Origin: UBA7672 sp965229115
Lineage (GTDB): Bacteria > Pseudomonadota > Alphaproteobacteria > Caulobacterales > Hyphomonadaceae
NCBI GenBank assembly: GCA_965229115.1
Contig: CBDDIR010000003.1
Location: 372,001-436,000, forward strand
Direction: 5' to 3'
DNA length: 64,000 nucleotides
In this document: positions 58,321 through 64,000 of the stretch, in pieces
Numbering within the stretch: position 1 is the first letter of the stretch
Layout of the letters: every line of letters starts with the position of its first letter
Notes under the pieces: generated by a model
The model's input: only the letters and a program-made list of their open reading frames with translations
Databases searched by the model: none
Told to the model about the DNA's origin: nothing
Program-made: the position numbers and the translations under genes

Positions 58321-58974
58321 ATGACAGGCTGGAGCATCAACGCCGCAGAACTCCGCATCCCGAGGCGCTCACGCGTCGCGGCGCACCGGATGATCGTCAT
58401 CGCCGATCCCCAGCGCAACGCCGTGCGCCAGCTCAACGGCCTCGCCAGCTGGCTCGATCCCGCCAGCGGCGGCTGGCTGCACAAGCCCATCGGCTATCTC
58501 CCGTCCGATCGCCTGCGCGGCTACGACACCGCCGCCCACCCGCGCACCTTCATGCCGATCAATGGCTGCGCCCCCGGCTCACGCCTCATCGACCCGGCCA
58601 TCAACGCCGGCGCGATGCGCATCCTCGCGCACAACTTGAGTCTTGCCGATCTCGAAGCCCGCCTCGCCCCCGCACTCGCCGCGATGAAGCGCATCAACGC
58701 CCTCAGCGAGGGTCCGCAGGGCGGAGCAGGGCTGCGCTATCCCTTCCTCGGCTTCGGCCGCAACTCGAACTCGTTCTTCTCGACCATGTTGCACGTCATG
58801 GGCTTCGACGAACCAGCCTTCGCCAACTCCGCCTTCATCGTGCCAGGCGCACGCGGGCTCCTGCTGCACAAGGATGTGCTCGCCCAGATCCGTCAGTCGA
58901 GCTCAGCAACGATCGGCGCCAGAAACTCCGTCACTCCAACCGCCATCGCCTCGACGCCCCGCGCGGTCGGATGA
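58321..58974 (+). CDS. protein of unknown function overlapping the arylesterase 3' end
   Basis: A 217-residue product with no signal peptide. Blocks such as LNGLASWLDPASGGWLHKPIGYLPSD, RTFMPINGCAPGSRLIDPAINAGAMRILAHNLSLADLEARL and YPFLGFGRNSNSFFSTMLHVMGFDEPAF look conserved and well folded. I do not recognise the family. The 18-bp gap from the DUF3089 gene suggests co-transcription. The last 27 codons overlap, on the opposite strand, the end of the arylesterase gene; this part may be less constrained. Confidence 0.65.
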   Translation: MTGWSINAAELRIPRRSRVAAHRMIVIADPQRNAVRQLNGLASWLDPASGGWLHKPIGYLPSDRLRGYDTAAHPRTFMPINGCAPGSRLIDPAINAGAMRILAHNLSLADLEARLAPALAAMKRINALSEGPQGGAGLRYPFLGFGRNSNSFFSTMLHVMGFDEPAFANSAFIVPGARGLLLHKDVLAQIRQSSSATIGARNSVTPTAIASTPRAVG

Positions 58975-59579
58975 AGCCCGTCGTCCATCAGCAGGTCTGA
59001 CCGCCCCGCCACCGGCGCCATGAAGTTCTTCAGGTAAGGCACGCCATACTGCGCCGCGAGATCGGGATAGATCGCAGCATAGGCCGCATCCTGTGGGTCA
59101 AGATTGTTATCCGGTATCGCCACCCCGATCAGCACAGCCGGAATCCCATCCGCCTTCGCCCGATCCAGGATCGCCGCCAGATTCTTCTTCGGCCGCTCCG
59201 GCGCCAGCTTCATCAGAAAGTCGTTCGCCCCCAGCGCCACCACCAGCAGGTCCGCACCCGTACCCTTCACGCTCCAGTCATAGCGATTGAGCCCATCCGC
59301 CGTGGTGTCGCCCGACACGCCAGCATTGACCACCTTCGCCTTCACGCCCTTGTCCGCCAGCATCCGCTCGATCACCGCCGGCAGAGCCTCGCTCTCGCTC
59401 AGCTCATACCCAGCCGTCAGGCTGTCGCCGAGCATCACGATCGTGGGCGTTTTCTCGCTAGTCATCACAGATTTATCGCTCGCCGCTACATCGCTCGCAG
59501 CAGGCTTCGCCTCCTGCGTCGCCACCGGCTGCCCACACGCAGCCAGCAACAGAAAGGCGAGGGCGATTGCGCGATACAT
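58893..59579 (-). CDS. arylesterase/TesA-like SGNH hydrolase (lipoprotein)
   Basis: The 228-residue protein has a lipoprotein leader (LLLAAC-G). The SGNH blocks are G-D-S-L-T-A-G-Y at 51-58, G-V-S-G-D-T-T-A-D-G (block II), L-G-A-N-D-F-L (block III), and D-G-L-H-P-T with the catalytic aspartate and histidine (block V). TesA-type enzymes hydrolyse short acyl esters and thioesters. In many bacteria this gene neighbours the YbbA/YbbP ABC transporter, which is found at 61.6-64 kb here, with two other genes between. Confidence 0.92.
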   Translation of the reverse strand: MYRAIALAFLLLAACGQPVATQEAKPAASDVAASDKSVMTSEKTPTIVMLGDSLTAGYELSESEALPAVIERMLADKGVKAKVVNAGVSGDTTADGLNRYDWSVKGTGADLLVVALGANDFLMKLAPERPKKNLAAILDRAKADGIPAVLIGVAIPDNNLDPQDAAYAAIYPDLAAQYGVPYLKNFMAPVAGRSDLLMDDGLHPTARGVEAMAVGVTEFLAPIVAELD

Positions 59580-59600
59580 GCCGATCCTGCTTTGCCTGAA

Positions 59601-60089
59601 CTACTTCAGCGCCTTGAACTCCGGCGACTCCATGAACGCTCTCACCAGACCATTCCGCCCCAAGCCGCCCTTGAGCACCTTCGACTGCGCGGCCTCCGCC
59701 CCCGCTTCCGGCTCCCGCGCCAGCGCAGTCTTGTACAACGCGCGAACATAAACCTCGTCGGTCGACTGATGATCCCGCGTCCCGTCCAGCCGATCCGCCT
59801 CGATCGCCGCGAATGCATTGCCCAGATCGTTGGCCGGTCCCTCACCGAGGAATCCAAACTCCTTGAGCTCGTCCGCAATATTCGCCGCGCACGCCTTGCC
59901 CGTCTGGTTCACGCAAAAGCGCTGCACCAGATCGCCATTGGCCGCGAGGCTCACCATGTCGGTCGCATTGTTGGAATACTTGGCCAGCGCCGCGCCGCTC
60001 GCCGGTCCCGCATCCGAAAGCTTCGCCGGATCGCCACAGGCCGACACAGCCGCAGCCATAGCGACAACAACCAACCATCCAGACTTCAT
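59601..60089 (-). CDS. lipoprotein with partial DUF4214-like domain
   Basis: The 162-residue product has a lipoprotein leader (AAAVSAC-G) and a helical mature part. The C-terminal segment, YVRALYKTALAREPEAGAEAAQSKVL ... GRNGLVRAFMESPEFKAL, matches the core of DUF4214-type domains (L-Y-x-x-x-L-G-R-x-P ... G-x-x-x-R-x-x-L-x-x-F-x-x-S-x-E-F), which occur in S-layer and RTX-like surface proteins. The N-terminal part has two cysteines (FCVNQTGKACAANI). The specific role is unknown. It is 21 bp from the arylesterase start on the same strand. Confidence 0.72.
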   Translation of the reverse strand: MKSGWLVVVAMAAAVSACGDPAKLSDAGPASGAALAKYSNNATDMVSLAANGDLVQRFCVNQTGKACAANIADELKEFGFLGEGPANDLGNAFAAIEADRLDGTRDHQSTDEVYVRALYKTALAREPEAGAEAAQSKVLKGGLGRNGLVRAFMESPEFKALK

Positions 60090-60209
60090 GACCGATCTCT
60101 CTGTTTGCCGGTAGCGGGAGAACGTCGCTGATAACCGCGCCGCCAGTCGCTCACAAGTGTTCTAGCTCTGCCGCCAACAGCGGCAACGCCACGACTGTTA
60201 CAGTTTGAT

Positions 60210-61454
60210 CTAACTCTGCCCCGCCGCCTCCGGCGATCGCACATGCTCCGGCCGCACGCCGACGCCCAGCATACGCGCCGTCAGCCCCTGCAACGCCGGA
60301 ATCGCATTCACCAGCCGCAACACGAAGGGCGGCTTCAGCCTGGCGCCCGCCGGCGCCAGCGCGCGGCTGATGATGTTGTTCTGCATGACCACCTGCATGC
60401 CCTGCGTCACGCGCATCGGAAATTCCCGGCGCTTCTGCACGGCCGCGAGATCATCCTCGCTCACCGGCCCCTTCGCCAGCTTCGCCGCCAGCAGGTTCGC
60501 CGTCGCGACCGCATCCTGCACGGCGATATTCACGCCAACCCCGCCCACGGGAGACATCGCATGGGCCGCGTCGCCAATGCACAACAGCCCCGCGCGATGC
60601 CAACGCTTCAGCCGGTTGATCGCCACCGTCAGCAGCTTCACATCATCCCAGCTCTTCACATCGTCCATATGCGCGCTCAACACGGGCGCCAGCCGCGCAA
60701 CCTCGCTCCGGAATGCCTCCAGCCCACCCGCCTTGATAGCGTCGTGCCGCCCCTTGGCGATCACATAGGCGCACTGCCAGTAATCGCCGCGATCGATCGT
60801 CACCATCATCTTGCCCGGCTCAAGCCGCACGAACATGTTGTCCGTCTCGCCGCTCTTGGTGACGCGAAACCACAACACATCCATCGGCGCTGCGATCTCC
60901 TCGATCTCCAGCTTCGCCGCAGGCCGCACAATCGAATGCCGCCCATCACAAGCCACCACCAGATCGGCGCGAATCTCCGTCAGTCCCTGCGGCGTCATCG
61001 CTTGCACCCCAACCACCCGCTCGCCAGACCACACAAGCTCTCGCGCCTCCGCATTCATCATCACCTTGAGATGCGAATACCGCTGCCCTTTCTCGCGCAG
61101 AAAATTCAGGAAATCCCATTGTGGCATGAACGCGATGAACGGGTATTTCGCGCCGCTGCGGCTGAGGTCCGCGACTCTTATCGGCGTGCCGCCAAACAAC
61201 CCGTCCAGCTTCTGGATGCGATCATGCTTGATCTTCAGGAAGTCATCGATCAGCCCAAGCTCATCGATCATCTGCAAGGTCGAAGGATGCACCGTATCGC
61301 CGCGAAAATCGCGGAAGAAGTCGCCATGCTTCTCCAGCACGATCGTATCCACGCCCGCGCGGCCAAGCAGGTAGCCCAGCATCATGCCCGCCGGCCCGCC
61401 GCCGACAATGCAGCAGCGCGTGGTCAATTGCTGTCCGGAAGCATCGGCGTTCAT
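60210..61454 (-). CDS. FAD-dependent monooxygenase (PHBH/UbiH-like)
   Basis: About 414 residues. The N-terminal ADP-binding fingerprint is C-C-I-V-G-G-G-P-A-G-M-M-L-G-Y-L-L-G-R-A-G, with the FAD-contact block D-L-V-V-A-C-D-G-R-H-S and the C-terminal L-L-C-I-G-D-A-A-H-A-M-S-P-V-G-G-V-G-V-N. These three motifs define group A flavoprotein monooxygenases. The DTVHPSTLQMIDELGL block is typical of a group often annotated as FAD-dependent oxidoreductase. Substrate unknown. The start could be 61454 or an ATG at 61478; neither ribosome binding site is decisive. Confidence 0.88.
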   Translation of the reverse strand: MNADASGQQLTTRCCIVGGGPAGMMLGYLLGRAGVDTIVLEKHGDFFRDFRGDTVHPSTLQMIDELGLIDDFLKIKHDRIQKLDGLFGGTPIRVADLSRSGAKYPFIAFMPQWDFLNFLREKGQRYSHLKVMMNAEARELVWSGERVVGVQAMTPQGLTEIRADLVVACDGRHSIVRPAAKLEIEEIAAPMDVLWFRVTKSGETDNMFVRLEPGKMMVTIDRGDYWQCAYVIAKGRHDAIKAGGLEAFRSEVARLAPVLSAHMDDVKSWDDVKLLTVAINRLKRWHRAGLLCIGDAAHAMSPVGGVGVNIAVQDAVATANLLAAKLAKGPVSEDDLAAVQKRREFPMRVTQGMQVVMQNNIISRALAPAGARLKPPFVLRLVNAIPALQGLTARMLGVGVRPEHVRSPEAAGQS

Positions 61455-61595
61455 GCGCAGACCCCCGCTGGCTTTCATGCGCGATAGTTTGACCTGTGGA
61501 TCGCCAATGATCTTGCCTGAAGGAGACATAGGCCGCATCTAGTTTATTACGAACAAGCGCGGCGATCCGCCTCCGCCTGCCACAACGAGGACGCC

Positions 61596-62261
61596 TTGGA
61601 CGCAGCGCTTGAACTCGACGATGTCTGGCTGACGCTGCCGGCTGCCTCAGGCCCGGTGGAGATCCTGAAAGGCGTATCGTTCAAGGCGATGCCGGGCGAG
61701 AGCGTGGCCATCGTCGGCCCGTCCGGCTCCGGCAAGTCGTCGCTCATCGCGGTATCGACCGGCATCGAACGCACCAGCAAGGGCGCGATCAAGCTGTTGG
61801 GCGAGCCCGTCACCGGCAAGAGCGAGGACGAACTGGCCCGCCTGCGCCGCGGCCGCGTCAGCTTGGTCTTCCAGTCCTTCCATTTGCTCGGCACGATGAA
61901 CGCATTTGACAATGTGCGCGCCCCGCTGGAAATCGCCGGCCTCAAGGATGTCGATGCGCTGGCGAAGTCCGGCCTCGAAGCTGTCGGCCTCGGCGCCCGC
62001 ATGGATCACTTCCCCGGCCAGCTCTCCGGGGGCGAGCGTCAACGCGTCGCCGTCGCCCGCGCCCTCGCCAGCAACCCCCGCATCGTCTTCGCCGACGAAC
62101 CCACCGGCAACCTCGACCGCGCCACCGGCGCCATGGTCGCCGACATGCTGTTCGCCATTTCGAAGGAAAGAAACGCAACGCTGGTAGTGGTCACCCACGA
62201 TGCAGAGATCGCGGCGAGGGCGGATCGCGTGGTGGAGATGAAGGATGGCAGGGTAGTATAG
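61596..62261 (+). CDS. ABC transporter ATP-binding protein, YbbA/LolD-like
   Basis: A 221-residue ATPase that begins at a TTG (61596) behind GAGGACG. Walker A is G-P-S-G-S-G-K-S at 41-48. The signature is LSGGERQRVAVARALA, and Walker B is RIVFADEPTGNLDRATG with the H-loop VVVTHD. The LolD/YbbA subgroup works with FtsX-like permeases such as the gene at 62921. The pair is probably one transporter, although a minus-strand lipoprotein gene and a palindromic repeat separate them. Confidence 0.92.
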   Translation: MDAALELDDVWLTLPAASGPVEILKGVSFKAMPGESVAIVGPSGSGKSSLIAVSTGIERTSKGAIKLLGEPVTGKSEDELARLRRGRVSLVFQSFHLLGTMNAFDNVRAPLEIAGLKDVDALAKSGLEAVGLGARMDHFPGQLSGGERQRVAVARALASNPRIVFADEPTGNLDRATGAMVADMLFAISKERNATLVVVTHDAEIAARADRVVEMKDGRVV

Positions 62262-62288
62262 GGTGCATTGAAAATGCACCACGCCATG

Positions 62289-62414
62289 CGCGCTCGTCCT
62301 TCGACGGACGCCGCTGCGCGGCTGCTCAGGATGAGCGCTACAGAACCGCCGGTCGCTTAAGCGCTCATCCTGAGCAGCGCATCAAAGATGCGCGTCCGTC
62401 GAAGGACGAGCGCG
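62289..62414. repeat. dispersed palindromic element, type 1, copy d
   Basis: Left arm CGCGCTCGTCCTTCGACGGA, right arm CGTCCGTCGAAGGACGAGCG; inner TGCTCAGGATGAGCGCT / AGCGCTCATCCTGAGCA. It is the best-preserved copy in the window. It lies between the ABC ATPase gene and the convergent small lipoprotein gene. Confidence 0.88.
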
Positions 62415-62428
62415 ACAAGCACGAACCC

Positions 62429-62842
62429 CTACTTCGCCGCCTCAACCTTCTCCAGATACGAAACATGGATCTTCGCCTCGAACGTGCCGATCTGCACTTC
62501 CGACTGGTTGCTGCTCGTATCGTTCCACGTCTGCGGATCGAAGCGCACCAGCGCCACCTGGATCTTCTCGTCCATATCGCCGCGCGACACGCCGCCGAGA
62601 ATGATGCCCGTCTTGCCCGGCGTTGCATTGATCTGGATCACATAGCCGGTCTCTTCCGGCTTGAACGTGCCCGAGCGTGACTTGATGCGAACATGGTCGC
62701 CGGCGGCAAAGGTGATGCCCTGATATTCAATCGAGGTAGCGGCGAGGGGGATGCCCGATGTCGGCGTCAGGTCCGGCCCGGCAGGCGTCGAGGCGCAAGC
62801 GGACAGGGTCAGCAGGGCAAATGCAGCAGCAGCGAATTTCAT
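62429..62842 (-). CDS. small predicted lipoprotein
   Basis: The 137-residue product starts at 62842, with the leader MKFAAAAFALLTLSAC. The mature part is a small beta-rich domain: AATSIEYQGITFAAGDHVRIKSRSGTFKPEETGYVIQINATPGKTGIILGGVSRGD, VALVRFDPQTWNDTSS, IGTFEAKIHVSYLEKVE. The middle resembles an SH3- or KOW-like barrel; no family is recognised. It is transcribed against, and lies between, the two genes of the ABC transporter. Confidence 0.75.
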   Translation of the reverse strand: MKFAAAAFALLTLSACASTPAGPDLTPTSGIPLAATSIEYQGITFAAGDHVRIKSRSGTFKPEETGYVIQINATPGKTGIILGGVSRGDMDEKIQVALVRFDPQTWNDTSSNQSEVQIGTFEAKIHVSYLEKVEAAK

Positions 62843-62920
62843 GAACATCTCTCCCGATGTGTCGGGCGTAGAGGCGTTCCCGGCAGATGACAATTGCCGG
62901 CGCGAGCGTTACGCAAACAC

Positions 62921-64000
62921 ATGGCGGCTGATCTTCAGACAACACATACGCGAGCCTGGCTGCGTATCGCGCGGCGAGAGCTGGCGGGCGGGCTTGGCGG
63001 CTTCTGGATATTCCTCGCTTGCCTTGCACTCGGCGCGTGGGCCATCGCGGCGGCGGGTTCGATCACGTCATCCTATAATGCCGGGCTCGACCTGCAGTCG
63101 CACGAACTGCTCGGCGGCGATGCGGCCGTCTCGATCTCACAGCGTGAAGCTACGCCCGAAGAGCGCGCCTGGCTCGATGAACGCGGTACGGTGACCGAGG
63201 CTGCGCAAGTCGATCTCATGGGCCGCGCGCCGGGCAAGACGATCCAGATCGACGTGCGCGGCATCGACGGCAAATTCCCACTGGTCGGCAAGTTCGTGTT
63301 CGACAAGGAGATCACGATTGGCCAGGCGCTGGAAAAGCGCGGCGAGCGCTGGGGCGTCGCGGTCAGCTCCAGCCTGCTGGAACAGCTCAACGTGAAAGTC
63401 GGCGACCAGCTTTCGCTGGGCGAAATTCCGGTGGAGGTGAGGGCGCTGCTGATGCGCGAGCCTGATCGCATCGGCGAGCCCGGCATGTTCGAACCACGCG
63501 CCATCATCTCGGTCGACGCCCTGCGCGAAGCCGGCGCGATGCAGCCCGGCCAGCTCTTCCGCACCGCTTACCGCATCGTGCTGAACCCTGACGCGGCCGC
63601 CTCCTTCGAGGCCGATCTCAACGAGAAGTGGGAATCCGCCGGCCTGCGCTATCGCGGGACGGAAGATGCGGTCGATGGCCTGCGCGGCCTGCTCGACATG
63701 CTCAACACCTTCATGACGGTGATCGGCATCGCGGCCCTCGTCGCCGGCGGCGTCGGCGTCGCGCAGGCAACATCGTCCTTCCTCGAAACCCGCGTCGATT
63801 CCATCGCCGCCCTGAAAGCGCTCGGTGCAGATGCCGGCACGATCCGCGCCGCCTACGGCCTGCAGCTCGGCGTGCTGGCCGGCATCGGCGCGCTCGTCGG
63901 CGTAGCGCTCGGCGCAGCATCTCCCTGGCTCCTGCAGGCAATCGCCGGCAGCGCCATCCCGCTGCCCAGCGACATCAGCATCTTCCCCCTGCCGCTGTTC
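62921..64000 (+). CDS. ABC transporter permease, YbbP/FtsX-like (truncated by window edge)
   Basis: Reads from an ATG at 62921 to the end without a stop (360 codons seen). The N-terminus has RIARRELAGGLGGFWIFLACLALGAWAIAAAGSI as the first membrane helix. A periplasmic domain follows (SHELLGGDAAVSISQREATPEERAWLDERGTVTEAAQ ... GVAVSSSLLEQLNVKVGDQLSLGEIPVEVRALL). Two or more helices then appear near codons 260-330 (DMLNTFMTVIGIAALVAGGVGVAQATSSFLETRVDSIAALKALGA). The R-x-x-x-I-A-x-L-K-x-L-G-A block is the FtsX/MacB coupling motif. It is the partner of the ATPase at 61596. Confidence 0.9.
   Translation, partial: MAADLQTTHTRAWLRIARRELAGGLGGFWIFLACLALGAWAIAAAGSITSSYNAGLDLQSHELLGGDAAVSISQREATPEERAWLDERGTVTEAAQVDLMGRAPGKTIQIDVRGIDGKFPLVGKFVFDKEITIGQALEKRGERWGVAVSSSLLEQLNVKVGDQLSLGEIPVEVRALLMREPDRIGEPGMFEPRAIISVDALREAGAMQPGQLFRTAYRIVLNPDAAASFEADLNEKWESAGLRYRGTEDAVDGLRGLLDMLNTFMTVIGIAALVAGGVGVAQATSSFLETRVDSIAALKALGADAGTIRAAYGLQLGVLAGIGALVGVALGAASPWLLQAIAGSAIPLPSDISIFPLPLF

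Noticed and set aside
53700..62000. A dif recombination site near the skew reversal
   Set aside because: No sequence with the expected XerC/XerD arms could be picked out by eye, so none is reported.

Overview
The window is high-GC alphaproteobacterial chromosome. The best-supported placement is Caulobacterales/Hyphomonadaceae-like. Evidence: a CcrM-type GANTC methyltransferase whose upstream region carries five GANTC sites and a CtrA-like box, a HIG1 protein next to an ATP:cob(I)alamin adenosyltransferase, split pntAA/pntAB/pntB, a methylsuccinyl-CoA dehydrogenase (ethylmalonyl-CoA pathway), and many dispersed palindromic intergenic elements. The species cannot be named from this sequence alone. 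No rRNA, tRNA, CRISPR, insertion sequence or prophage was recognised.

Layout. 0-4.2 kb: minus-strand genes (partial NADAR protein, cobalamin adenosyltransferase, HIG1 protein, a DUF6438 lipoprotein, two lipoprotein-leader methyltransferase-like paralogues). 4.4-9 kb: four tandem paralogues of an exported family of unknown function; a fifth copy lies at 13.3 kb beside a cytochrome P460. 9-19.5 kb: DUF1993, IspZ, methylsuccinyl-CoA dehydrogenase, GST, an alkylsulfatase-like metallo-beta-lactamase protein, two RibD-C/DHFR-like reductases and two HxlR regulators, each with inverted repeats in its divergent promoter. 19.7-25.3 kb: ccrM, radical SAM protein, DUF3137 protein, Tat-type MsrB lipoprotein, alpha/beta hydrolase. 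25.3-26.4 kb: a gene-free kilobase with a run of hairpins and palindromic repeats. 26.4-33.2 kb: TrmJ, a BlaI/M56 pair whose peptidase carries C-terminal ankyrin repeats, and a TonB-dependent receptor. 33.4-42.1 kb: TerC, rpsD, PPK2, a LuxR-type regulator, three GIN-domain (DUF2807) genes, rimO. 42.3-51.7 kb: exported PLP aminotransferase, pnt operon, ecotin. 51.8-57 kb: two cytochrome c-PQQ propeller lipoproteins around trhO. 57-64 kb: exported hydrolases, FAD monooxygenase and a YbbA/YbbP-type ABC transporter running off the right edge.

How it fits together. The cell envelope dominates: many products have Sec, Tat or lipoprotein leaders. Respiratory and redox functions recur (HIG1, a CoxIV-like small protein, transhydrogenase, cytochrome P460, two quinohemoproteins). 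The least explained items are (i) the five-member exported family with basic tails, (ii) a BlaI/M56-ankyrin switch sharing a putative operator with the GIN-domain cluster 12 kb away, (iii) the hairpin-rich region at 25.5-25.7 kb, and (iv) a G/C strand-skew reversal near 54-57 kb, which could mark the replication terminus or an inversion edge.
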